Assembly: GCF_900099975.1 (NCBI RefSeq)
Contig: NZ_FNEI01000004.1
Span: 62,001-126,000, forward strand
From: Arthrobacter cupressi
GTDB lineage: Bacteria; Actinomycetota; Actinomycetes; Actinomycetales; Micrococcaceae
Direction: 5' to 3'
DNA length: 64,000 nt
The position numbers and the translations under genes were made by a program. The notes beneath the pieces are model-generated. The model was not told the origin of the DNA. It searched no databases and saw only the letters and a list, made by a program, of their open reading frames with translations. Numbering within the stretch: position 1 is the first letter of the stretch; every line of letters begins with the position of its first letter. Below, piece after piece: positions 55,842 through 63,235 of this stretch.

Positions 55842-56645
55842 GTGAGCATCCCCACCCCTTACGAAGACCTTCTCCGCGATGTCCTGGCCAACGGAACCCA
55901 CAAGTCGGACCGCACCGGGACCGGCACACGGAGTGTTTTCGGACGCCAGCTGCGCTTCGACCTGAGCCAGGGCTTCCCGCTCATCACCACCAAGCGCGTG
56001 CATTTCAAGTCCCTCGCGCTGGAGCTGCTGTGGTTCCTTCGCGGGGAGTCGAACGTGAAGTGGCTCCAGGAGCAGGGCGTCACCATCTGGGACGAATGGG
56101 CGGACGCCGACGGCGAGCTCGGCCCCGTATACGGCGTGCAGTGGCGCAGTTGGCCCACCCCGGACGGCGGCCACGTGGACCAGATCGCCGGACTCATGAA
56201 GGGCCTGGCTGAGAACCCGGATTCGCGCCGCCACCTGGTGTCGGCCTGGAACGTGTCCGAAATCAAGGACATGGCCCTTCCGCCGTGCCACGCGTTCTTC
56301 CAGTTCTACGTGGCGGACGACAGACTCTCCTGTCAGCTTTACCAGCGCTCGGCCGACATGTTCCTGGGGGTGCCGTTCAACATCGCCTCCTACGCCCTCC
56401 TCACGATGATGGTGGCGCAGCAGCTCGGCCTGGAGCCCGGTGAGTTCGTCTGGACCGGCGGGGACGTGCACATCTACGACAACCACGTGGATCAGGTCAC
56501 CGAGCAGCTCGGCCGCGAACCCTACGAGTACCCGCAGTTGCGCTTCACCCGGAAGCCCGAGTCGATCTTCGACTACCGCTTCGAGGACTTCGAGGTGGTC
56601 GGCTACCGGCACCACCCCGCCATCAAGGCACCGGTGGCCGTATGA
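55842..56645 (+). CDS. thyA: Thymidylate synthase
   Basis: Converts dUMP and methylene-tetrahydrofolate to dTMP and dihydrofolate. 267 residues with the nucleophile Cys near 149 in [23 protein letters not shown] near the start and [12 protein letters not shown] near 210. The start is GTG 55842, fixed by the leaderless promoter. The next gene, folA, overlaps its stop, so dihydrofolate is recycled by its co-transcribed partner. Confidence 0.97.
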   Translation: MSIPTPYEDLLRDVLANGTHKSDRTGTGTRSVFGRQLRFDLSQGFPLITTKRVHFKSLALELLWFLRGESNVKWLQEQGVTIWDEWADADGELGPVYGVQWRSWPTPDGGHVDQIAGLMKGLAENPDSRRHLVSAWNVSEIKDMALPPCHAFFQFYVADDRLSCQLYQRSADMFLGVPFNIASYALLTMMVAQQLGLEPGEFVWTGGDVHIYDNHVDQVTEQLGREPYEYPQLRFTRKPESIFDYRFEDFEVVGYRHHPAIKAPVAV

Positions 56646-57205
56646 GCGCCGCAGGATCCCCCGACGGCCGGGAGTTGGCATCCCAGATCGGCATGGTCTG
56701 GGCCCAGACTTCGCAGGGCGTCATCGGCCGGGACGGCACCATGCCCTGGCATGTGCCCGAAGACCTCAAGCACTTCAGCGCGCTGACCACCGGCCACCCC
56801 GTCATCATGGGCCGCAAAACCTGGGAGTCGTTCCCGGAAAAGTACCGGCCGCTGCCCGGGCGGACGAACATCGTGGTGACCCGGCAGGAAGGTTGGGCCG
56901 GCACACCCGAGGCGGAGGGCGCCGTCGTCGTGTCCTCGCTGGACGAGGCGCTGCTGGAGTCTCAGTTCGCTCCCGGCAACGCGATGGTCTGGATCGTGGG
57001 CGGCGGCGAAATCTACCGGCAGTCGATGGAGCTCGCCGACGTCGCCGTGGTCACCGTGATCGATTCCGACACCGACGGCGATACGTACGCGCCTGAGCTC
57101 GGGGAGCGCTGGGAACTTGCCTCCAGCGAACCGGACGAAGGCTGGCTCGAATCCAAGAGCGGCACCAACTACCGGATCACCACGTGGCGCCGGACGGAAG
57201 ACTGA
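56642..57205 (+). CDS. folA: Dihydrofolate reductase
   Basis: Regenerates tetrahydrofolate for ThyA. 187 residues with [30 protein letters not shown] (catalytic acidic residue), [10 protein letters not shown] and [11 protein letters not shown] for NADPH. The ATG overlaps the thyA stop (ATGA). The C-terminal ~20 residues are a slightly longer tail than in E. coli. Confidence 0.96.
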   Translation: MSAAGSPDGRELASQIGMVWAQTSQGVIGRDGTMPWHVPEDLKHFSALTTGHPVIMGRKTWESFPEKYRPLPGRTNIVVTRQEGWAGTPEAEGAVVVSSLDEALLESQFAPGNAMVWIVGGGEIYRQSMELADVAVVTVIDSDTDGDTYAPELGERWELASSEPDEGWLESKSGTNYRITTWRRTED

Positions 57206-57208
57206 GAA

Positions 57209-57424
57209 ATGCTGAAGAAACCTGAAACCCTGTTCGTGCTCGGCTACATGCTGCTGCCCCTGCTTGCCCTCGTGTCCGCGATCGTGGGGCTCACCATGAT
57301 CCTGGGCGGCAACAAGATCGTGGGCATCATCGTGCTGGTGGTGGTCACCCAGGTGTTCACCTTCGGTGCTTTCTTCGCGGTGCGGGCACGCAAGGCGGCT
57401 CTGTTGCAGGAAAGCGACAGCTAG
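57209..57424 (+). CDS. Small two-span membrane protein
   Basis: 71 residues three bases after the folA stop. Two hydrophobic helices (LFVLGYMLLPLLALVSAIVG and IVGIIVLVVVTQVFTFGAFF) are joined by a short GGNK turn, and the C-terminal tail RARKAALLQESDS is charged. Its spacing suggests it is transcribed with thyA-folA. Function unknown. Confidence 0.75.
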   Translation: MLKKPETLFVLGYMLLPLLALVSAIVGLTMILGGNKIVGIIVLVVVTQVFTFGAFFAVRARKAALLQESDS

Positions 57425-57445
57425 CATTAAGCCGCCGGCAGAGGA

Positions 57446-57478
57446 CTTATCCACAGGGACAGAAGTCCCCATCGCGGC
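57446..57478 (+). repeat. 33-bp repeat, copy 1 (TTATCCACA core)
   Basis: Matches the copy at 58928-58960 at 30 of 33 positions. The shared part reads CTT(A/G)TCCACAGGG and AGTCCCCATCGCGGC. Confidence 0.75.
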
Positions 57479-57720
57479 CACATCCCGGAAAACCCTACAG
57501 TCAAAGGGCCTTCCCAAGCCTCGTTATGGCGTTACCGACGATCAGGCACGGAGATGGTTCGAGCAGCACCCGGGAAGCATCACCATTACCCGGGAGAACT
57601 TCCCCAACAGCAGCCATCCGTTTCCGGATGGGCCAAGCTGAGCCCGGCTTACGCTCGTCCCTCCGCCGTCGTACACGCCCCGGGTGACGTAACCGACAGC
57701 GCCGAAATGGCCCAAATGTC

Positions 57721-57726
57721 TAAACT
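57721..57726 (+). promoter_or_regulatory. -10 box TAAACT, leaderless start of asd
   Basis: TAAACT, six bases (GGTCCA), then the ATG at 57733. Confidence 0.55.
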
Positions 57727-57732
57727 GGTCCA

Positions 57733-58863
57733 ATGACTACAGCAGCTAATCCGTCCGTTGGACTGGTCGGTTGGCGTGGCATGGTCGGCTCCGTCCTGAT
57801 GCAGCGCATGCAGGACGAGGGCGACTTCGCCAACATCAACCCGGTGTTCTTCTCCACCTCGAACGCAGGAGGTGCCGCGCCTTCCTTCGCTGAAGGCGCA
57901 GGCAAGCTCAAGGACGCGTTCGATATTGAGACGCTGGCGAAGCTGCCCATTATTGTCACCGCCCAGGGCGGCGACTACACCAAGCAGGTCCACGGCGAAC
58001 TGCGCAGCCGCGGCTGGGACGGCCTCTGGATCGACGCCGCCTCCACCCTGCGCATGAACGATGACTCGATCATCGTGCTGGACCCCATCAACCGCGACGT
58101 CATCGACAAGGGCCTCGCCAACGGCACCAAGGACTTCATCGGCGGCAACTGCACCGTGTCCTGCATGCTGATGGGCCTCGGCGGGCTGTTCAAGAACGGC
58201 CTCGTCGAATGGGGTACCTCCATGACGTACCAGGCAGCTTCGGGCGGCGGCGCGCGCCACATGCGCGAACTGCTCAGCCAGTTCGGCACCCTCAACGCCG
58301 AAGTGAGCACCGAATTGGACGACCCCGCGTCGGCCATCCTGGACATCGACCGCAAGGTCCTCGCCCACCAGCGCACCGACATCGACGCCACCCAGTTCGG
58401 CGTCCCGCTGGCCGGCTCCCTGATCCCTTGGATCGACGCCGACCTCGGCAATGGCCGGTCCAAAGAGGAATGGAAGGCCGGGGTCGAGACCAACAAAATC
58501 CTGGGCACCTCCGATGAGAACCGCATCATCATGGACGGCCTGTGCGTCCGCATCGGTGCCATGCGTTCGCACTCCCAGGCACTGACCCTCAAGCTGCGCG
58601 AAGACCTGTCCGTGGCGGAAATCGAGAAGCTCCTGGCCGAGGACAACGAGTGGGCCAAGGTGGTTCCGAACTCCAAGGAAGCCTCCATGGCCGACCTGAC
58701 GCCGGTTGCTGCCTCCGGCACCCTGGACATCCCGGTGGGCCGCATCCGCAAGCTCGAAATGGGCCCGGAATACATCAGCGCGTTCACTGTGGGCGACCAG
58801 CTCCTGTGGGGCGCGGCCGAGCCTCTGCGCCGCATGCTGAACATCGCCACCGGCACGCTCTAA
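57733..58863 (+). CDS. asd: Aspartate-semialdehyde dehydrogenase, long proteobacterial type
   Basis: Reduces aspartyl phosphate to the semialdehyde for Lys, Met, Thr and diaminopimelate. 376 residues with nucleophile Cys140 in [14 protein letters not shown] loop [14 protein letters not shown], and [17 protein letters not shown]. From memory it is strikingly like E. coli Asd ([43 protein letters not shown]), not the ~340-residue type of mycobacteria and corynebacteria. No lysC is adjacent, unlike the usual actinobacterial ask-asd operon. Confidence 0.95.
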   Translation: MTTAANPSVGLVGWRGMVGSVLMQRMQDEGDFANINPVFFSTSNAGGAAPSFAEGAGKLKDAFDIETLAKLPIIVTAQGGDYTKQVHGELRSRGWDGLWIDAASTLRMNDDSIIVLDPINRDVIDKGLANGTKDFIGGNCTVSCMLMGLGGLFKNGLVEWGTSMTYQAASGGGARHMRELLSQFGTLNAEVSTELDDPASAILDIDRKVLAHQRTDIDATQFGVPLAGSLIPWIDADLGNGRSKEEWKAGVETNKILGTSDENRIIMDGLCVRIGAMRSHSQALTLKLREDLSVAEIEKLLAEDNEWAKVVPNSKEASMADLTPVAASGTLDIPVGRIRKLEMGPEYISAFTVGDQLLWGAAEPLRRMLNIATGTL

Positions 58864-58886
58864 GCTGCCAGCGAAGGCACCCAAGC

Positions 58887-58917
58887 CAGGCCCCGGCGGA
58901 TTTTCCGCCGGGGCCTG
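58887..58917 (+). terminator. Terminator of asd
   Basis: Stem CAGGCCCCGGCGG and its complement with a short A/T loop, followed by CTTTTTC, 23 bases after the stop. Confidence 0.9.
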
Positions 58918-58927
58918 CTTTTTCACC

Positions 58928-58960
58928 CTTGTCCACAGGGGCAGGAGTCCCCATCGCGGC
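58928..58960 (+). repeat. 33-bp repeat, copy 2
   Basis: Second copy of the repeat at 57446-57478, with TTGTCCACA in place of TTATCCACA. It lies between the asd terminator and a damaged WXG-like gene. Confidence 0.75.
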
Positions 58961-59025
58961 GGAGATGCGGAGCGTATTAGGGTCGGCGCAGAACCTTGGC
59001 CCACTTCTATCGTTGGGGAATATTT

Positions 59026-59562
59026 GTGGCAGGAAACCTTTGGGGCGCCGACGTCGCCCAGCTTCGGCAGCTGGCTCAACAGTTCGGGGGCGCCTCTTCA
59101 TTGGTCGCCCGCGGCTTCGCTACCGTCGAAGCCGGCGGCGAACTGAGTGTCAGCGGAGCCGTCGCAGCTGTAACCGCGGCGCTGACCTCTGCCACACGAC
59201 GCATGGAAATCGCGTTGCTCACACCGGATTCGGCCGACAGCGTCTTGTCCATCGAATCCGGCGAGTACAAGATCCTGCTCCAGCCCCGCGCCTACCAGAG
59301 TTGGTTTGCCATGGCCCAGAACCCGGCGGTCTCCCCGCCGAGGGCAACTTCCATGTGATCCGCAAGCATCTGGAAGACAACCCTGCCGGTGGCGCAACGA
59401 TCCGGAGGCGAGAAGTCCCCGCTGGCCGCATGCTCTTGCTCAAGCGCCAACGGTTCCTGGACCGTGGGAGACAAAGAAGCCGGAAGCGACTCCATCGACG
59501 AGATAGCTGGGCTAAACGACGACGATGTCCTGGCACGGACCAGGGACATCAGGCAGGACTGA
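59026..59562 (+). pseudogene. Disrupted WXG100-like gene
   Basis: From GTG 59026 the frame begins AGNLWGADVAQLRQLAQQFG, like the N-terminus of Arthrobacter WXG100/ESX-related proteins, and runs 110 codons to an in-frame TGA at 59356-59358. After that stop the same frame continues coding-like (ANGSWTVGDKEAGSDSIDEI then AGLNDDDVLARTRDIRQD) to TGA at 59560-59562, three bases before the next gene. Between them another frame (GNFHVIRKHLEDNPAGG) looks coding, so two frameshifts or one nonsense change are possible. The WXG motif itself is not present downstream. A genuine 110-residue protein cannot be ruled out. Confidence 0.45.
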
Positions 59563-59565
59563 CGA

Positions 59566-59979
59566 GTGGCTTTTGATCCCGAACGCCAGGCGCGCGACGA
59601 CAACATGACGGCCTGGCACCAGCAGGCCGTCGCGGCCGGCCAGAAGCGCACCCTGTCCCGGACGGCTAACGGGGACTTGTACAGTTACGCCCGCGACGAG
59701 CTCGGCTTCGCCCGGGCCGGTTCCGGAGCGATCGTCACCTCGTGGTGGGGCATGTGGGTCATGGCCGTGGTGTTCACCGGCATCGCCGTGTTTTCCGTCG
59801 TCCTGGTCTTCGCACCCACCGGCCAGGGACAGGGCCCACTGTGGGGTGCGCTGTTCCTGACGGTGTTGAGCATTGGCGGCGTAGCCTACTCCGCGAGTCT
59901 TGCCGTCCGTGAACGCTCGGCCAAGCGTGTACGCAGCGAACGCGGCATCCCGGAGCCAAGCCCCCGGCAGCTCAACTGA
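59566..59979 (+). CDS. Two-span membrane protein of unknown function
   Basis: 137 residues. A basic, helical N-terminal part (DPERQARDDNMTAWHQQAVA) precedes two membrane helices (WWGMWVMAVVFTGIAVFSVV and WGALFLTVLSIGGVAYSASL) and a charged tail. The GTG at 59566 is three bases after the end of the preceding damaged frame, so they were probably one operon. Confidence 0.7.
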   Translation: MAFDPERQARDDNMTAWHQQAVAAGQKRTLSRTANGDLYSYARDELGFARAGSGAIVTSWWGMWVMAVVFTGIAVFSVVLVFAPTGQGQGPLWGALFLTVLSIGGVAYSASLAVRERSAKRVRSERGIPEPSPRQLN

Positions 59980-59983
59980 CAGC

Positions 59984-61120
59984 TCACCCGGCCATGAACT
60001 TGAGGTATTTCGCCGCCTGCACCTCGAACGAGCGCGCAGCCGCCGGCGGGAGGCCACCCGGGTCGAACGGTTCGGCCACGACGGCGGCAGTGCGGCCCGT
60101 GCCGCTCCTCGCCCAGGTTCCGGTCACCGAGCCGCCGGCGACGATCATCCGTTTGAAGACCCCGTTGCCGCCCGGCACCACCCTCTGGGCGTGCTCCGGG
60201 GCGAGGACCAGGCTGCGGTCCTTGTAGCCGAGCAGGAATTCGTCGAACCCGGGCAAGGCGAGCAGCGTGCGGGAGCCGGGGACGCCGTCGTCGAGCAGGG
60301 CAGCGGCCTCGGGCGACAGCCAGTAGGAGGTTTCCTCGAACTCCAGCTCCACCACGCGGTCCTTGATCCGGCCCAACGCGGCCTTCACCTCGGTTTTGGG
60401 AATCTGGGTCCACCAGCTGAAATCATCCAGGGTGGCCGGGCCGTGGCTGCGCAGGTAGCGGTGCAGGAGTTCGGCGACGCCTTCCTCGCGTCCGAGCTTC
60501 CGCGGTTTGGGAATCCATTCCTCGAACGGCATGAACAGCTGCTGGCCTGCGGCTTTTCCCTCCGTGCCCGCCATCGGACCTTGCACCAGCCATGCGTCCA
60601 GGCATAGGGTCCCCAGCAGGTGGACCCCGCGCTGGGCCTTGGTGATCTGGCCGTTTTCCTCGAAGGCCTCGAAAAGCTGCTCCCGGGTGGCACCTGTTTG
60701 CTCAGCCAGCAGTTCCCCGGCGATGTCCCGGCAATGCGCAACATCCTCGGCCGTGATGCTGAGTTCCCGGTGCCGGCCGGCCATGGTCCGGACCATCCGC
60801 GCGCTGGTGATCTCCAGCATCCAGCGCAGATCCTTGGCCGGGACGAGGTGCAGGGTGCCACGGAACGGCCAGGAACGGACCACCACGCCGGAATCGAGGG
60901 CAGCCCGCACGTCCGATGCCTTGCTGCCGGGAACCCGCTGCCCCACGGCCCACAGGGCCGAGGCGAGGTCCTGGGCCTGCATCGCGGTCATGTGGCGCAC
61001 GCAGGCCTCGACCGAGTCGAAGGCGCCGGACTCTCCGGGCGGCCCGCCCAGGAGGCCCTGGCTGGCGAGCCTGAGTCGGCCCATCACTTTGGCGGTGATA
61101 CGGCTTGTCGCGGAACCCAT
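59984..61120 (-). CDS. AlkZ/YcaQ-family winged-helix DNA glycosylase-like protein
   Basis: 378 residues of the HTH_42 family. AlkZ enzymes unhook interstrand crosslinks and remove bulky alkyl adducts; the catalytic QxQ motif is seen as MTAMQAQDLASALWAVGQR near residues 44-62. Repeated winged-helix modules and LALPGFDEFLLGYKDRSLVL near the C-terminus are family features. Substrate is inferred from the family. Its ATG at 61120 has a TAGGAT box six bases upstream. Confidence 0.82.
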   Translation of the reverse strand: MGSATSRITAKVMGRLRLASQGLLGGPPGESGAFDSVEACVRHMTAMQAQDLASALWAVGQRVPGSKASDVRAALDSGVVVRSWPFRGTLHLVPAKDLRWMLEITSARMVRTMAGRHRELSITAEDVAHCRDIAGELLAEQTGATREQLFEAFEENGQITKAQRGVHLLGTLCLDAWLVQGPMAGTEGKAAGQQLFMPFEEWIPKPRKLGREEGVAELLHRYLRSHGPATLDDFSWWTQIPKTEVKAALGRIKDRVVELEFEETSYWLSPEAAALLDDGVPGSRTLLALPGFDEFLLGYKDRSLVLAPEHAQRVVPGGNGVFKRMIVAGGSVTGTWARSGTGRTAAVVAEPFDPGGLPPAAARSFEVQAAKYLKFMAG

Positions 61121-61126
61121 GACCTC

Positions 61127-61132
61127 ATCCTA
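61127..61132 (-). promoter_or_regulatory. -10 box TAGGAT, leaderless start of the AlkZ-like gene
   Basis: TAGGAT on the minus strand, six bases (GAGGTC), then ATG at 61120. Confidence 0.55.
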
Positions 61133-61179
61133 GGGGCTGCCGCCCACCGGACTTCCAGCCTCCGCACAGTCGTGTTTCC

Positions 61180-61185
61180 TAGGCT
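61180..61185 (+). promoter_or_regulatory. -10 box TAGGCT, leaderless start of a membrane-protein gene
   Basis: TAGGCT, six bases (GGAGGC), then ATG 61192; GGAGG is too close to the ATG to be a normal ribosome-binding site. Confidence 0.5.
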
Positions 61186-61191
61186 GGAGGC

Positions 61192-61650
61192 ATGCTTTTC
61201 GGTGAGAGCGGTGCGCTCCTGCGGCCCCTGAGCCGGCGCCTGGCGGCCTTCGCCTGGTGCCTGGCCGGCGTGGGCCTGGCCTGCGGGCTCGCCGTCGCCG
61301 TCGGCTCGGGGGTGCGGCTCAGCCCGTCCATGCAGGCAGTGCAGGCAACGGGCCTCGCCGGAACCGGGGCATCCGCCCTGTTCCTCGTCCTGGCCATCTG
61401 GACCCAGCCCGGCCGCGCCCGGCGGCCGGCGACGGAGCAGGGCGAAACGGACGGTCAGGCACGCAGTTTCCTGCTGGCCGCCGTCGTCATGCTGGTAGCT
61501 GTGGCGGGCTTCGCGGCAGCCGGCTGGGTCTCCCCCACCGGGCCGTCACCGCAGAGCATCGCCTTTAGCCAGATCTTCCTGCTGGGCGCCGTGGACTGCG
61601 GCCTGACCTTCCTGCTGCTCAACAAGGTGCGCACCCCGGAGGAACGCTAG
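61192..61650 (+). CDS. Four-span membrane protein of unknown function
   Basis: 152 residues with four hydrophobic segments (LAAFAWCLAGVGLACGLAVA, ATGLAGTGASALFLVLAIW, FLLAAVVMLVAVAGFAAAGW, IFLLGAVDCGLTFLLLNKV). Divergent from the AlkZ-like gene, with leaderless boxes on both sides of the shared promoter. The 3' end overlaps murB by four bases on the opposite strand. No family recognised. Confidence 0.72.
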   Translation: MLFGESGALLRPLSRRLAAFAWCLAGVGLACGLAVAVGSGVRLSPSMQAVQATGLAGTGASALFLVLAIWTQPGRARRPATEQGETDGQARSFLLAAVVMLVAVAGFAAAGWVSPTGPSPQSIAFSQIFLLGAVDCGLTFLLLNKVRTPEER

Positions 61651-62714
61651 AGTTCCAGGCCGATCAGCAGCGGTTCCGGGTGCAGTTCGATGCCGAAGTG
61701 TTCGACGACGCCCCGCCGCACCTCGCGGGCGACGGCGGCCATGTCTGCCGCACTGGCATTGCCCCGGTTGGTGATGGCCAGGGTGTGCTTGGTGGACAGC
61801 GAGGCCCGGCCGCCCGAGACGCTGCCGGCGTCCAGCCCGTAGCCCTTGGCGAAGCCCGAGTGCTCGATCAGCCAGGCCGCGGACAGCTTCACCAGGCCCT
61901 CGGCCCCTGCCGGATACTGCGGGGCACCCTCCGGCAGGGCCGTGGCGTCCGCGGCGGGAACCACCGGGTTGGTGAAGAACGAACCGGTGGAGTAGGTGTC
62001 CCGGTCCGCGGGGTCAAAGACCATTCCCTTGGACGCCCGCAGGCGCAGGACTTCGCGGCGGACGTCGTTCGCGTAGGCGCGTTTGCCCGGCTCCACCCCG
62101 AGCGCGCGGGCGAGCTCGGCATAGCGGACGGGGGCGCTCATGCGGCCCAGCGGCAGCTGGAATTCCACCGTGAGCACCACGTAGCGCGGGGAGCCTTCAA
62201 CAGTGGTCTGCTTCAGGACGGAGTCACGGTAGCCGAACTTCAGTTCCGAGTTGCTGAAGGTCTTCACCGCGTTGGTCCCGCGGTCCCAGGTGCGCACGGA
62301 CGCGATGGTGTGCGAGACGTCGGAGCCGTAGGCACCCACGTTCTGCACCGGCGTGGCGCCCGTTGCCCCGGGGATGCCGGAGAGCGCCTCGACGCCGGAC
62401 CAGGCGTGCAGCACCGCGTGCTCCACGAAGGCATCCCAGTTGTGCCCGGCCTGCACCACCACGGACACACCGCCGCAGCTGTCCTCGGAGTTCACGGTGA
62501 AGCCTTCGGACGCGATTTTCAGCACGGTGCCCGGGTACCCGGCGTCCGCGACCAGAAGGTTGGAACCGCCGCCGACAATGAGCAGTTTCTCCCCCGCCGC
62601 GTCGGCGGAACGGACGGCGTCGATGATTTCCGCTTCGGTGTGCGCCTCGAGATATCGGGAGGCAGGTCCGCCCACGGCAGCGGTGGTCAGTTCGGAAAGC
62701 AGCGTCTGGGTCAC
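61647..62714 (-). CDS. murB: UDP-N-acetylmuramate dehydrogenase
   Basis: Reduces UDP-GlcNAc-enolpyruvate to UDP-MurNAc using FAD and NADPH. 355 residues, type I: IVGGGSNLLVADAGYPGTVL (FAD), GIPGATGATPVQNVGAYG, catalytic Ser in STGSFFTNPVV and Glu in HPEPLLIG. I chose GTG 62714 because the TAGACT box ends exactly six bases before it; a TTG one codon upstream gives a less likely start. Confidence 0.95.
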   Translation of the reverse strand: MTQTLLSELTTAAVGGPASRYLEAHTEAEIIDAVRSADAAGEKLLIVGGGSNLLVADAGYPGTVLKIASEGFTVNSEDSCGGVSVVVQAGHNWDAFVEHAVLHAWSGVEALSGIPGATGATPVQNVGAYGSDVSHTIASVRTWDRGTNAVKTFSNSELKFGYRDSVLKQTTVEGSPRYVVLTVEFQLPLGRMSAPVRYAELARALGVEPGKRAYANDVRREVLRLRASKGMVFDPADRDTYSTGSFFTNPVVPAADATALPEGAPQYPAGAEGLVKLSAAWLIEHSGFAKGYGLDAGSVSGGRASLSTKHTLAITNRGNASAADMAAVAREVRRGVVEHFGIELHPEPLLIGLEL

Positions 62715-62720
62715 CAATCG

Positions 62721-62747
62721 AGTCTAGCTGGCTATAGGTCGTGTCAA
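62721..62747 (-). promoter_or_regulatory. Promoter of murB with a TTGACA at the IS flank
   Basis: On the minus strand TTGACA (62742-62747) is followed after 15 bases by TAGACT (62721-62726), then six bases and the GTG start. The -35 lies in CTTGACACGACCTATAG, which resembles IS110-type ends, so a hybrid promoter formed by insertion is possible. Confidence 0.5.
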
Positions 62748-63235
62748 GGCTGTGTCCAGGGCGCGGCGGTTCACGCCTCGGGGAGGGGGCCGGGGGCGCG
62801 CGTAATCGGGTGTGGCGGCTGACGGTTTGTTGGCTGGACCGGCGATGGTTCGGGGTGCGCCCACGCTGACTTATCCGACCTCGGGCATTTCACCGGGTCA
62901 TCTGGCGTCGTTCGGGCTGCACCCGGGGCGAAGGGCCGGGCGCCAAGCTAGAAGCGGCGTAACGCGTGAGCGTCCGCCATAGCCTGCGCGGCGTCTGATC
63001 CGGCCCTTCGTCGGTTCCAGCGTCTCACCGGCGTCCGGAGCTGTGAAGTGGTTGGGGGCGCACCTCCTATGAATACCGCAACTGACGCGCCTTCCGGCCG
63101 CCCTGAATGGTGCGCCGTCGGCTTGCCGCTGTCAACGTCGTTCGTCCTCGCTGCGCTGCGGGCGCTCCACGTTGACCGCTCCCTCGCGCCGGCGGCGCGA
63201 TCGGCCAGCTATCCGAGGGCGGTCAGCCGGGATGG
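62735..63235 (-). mobile_element. Non-coding 3' flank of the IS110-family element
   Basis: About 500 bases between the transposase stop and the murB promoter carry no convincing gene. GTCAACGT and ACGTTGAC (roughly 63127-63178) form an inverted repeat near the transposase end, and several GC-rich arms follow. IS110/IS1111 elements encode a guide (bridge/seek) RNA in a non-coding end, so part of this stretch may be such an RNA; the outer boundary near 62735 is inferred. Confidence 0.4.

Larger units (their letters stand above)
57425..57732 (+). other. Intergenic region with a DnaA-box-like repeat and a gene remnant
   Basis: No complete gene. At 57446-57478 lies the first copy of a 33-bp repeat beginning CTTATCCACAGGG, which contains a perfect TTATCCACA box. 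Downstream, one frame reads YGVTDDQARRWFEQHPGSIT then ITRENFPNSS and ends at 57641; it looks coding but has no ATG/GTG start, so it may be the 3' remnant of a lost gene. Confidence 0.5.
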
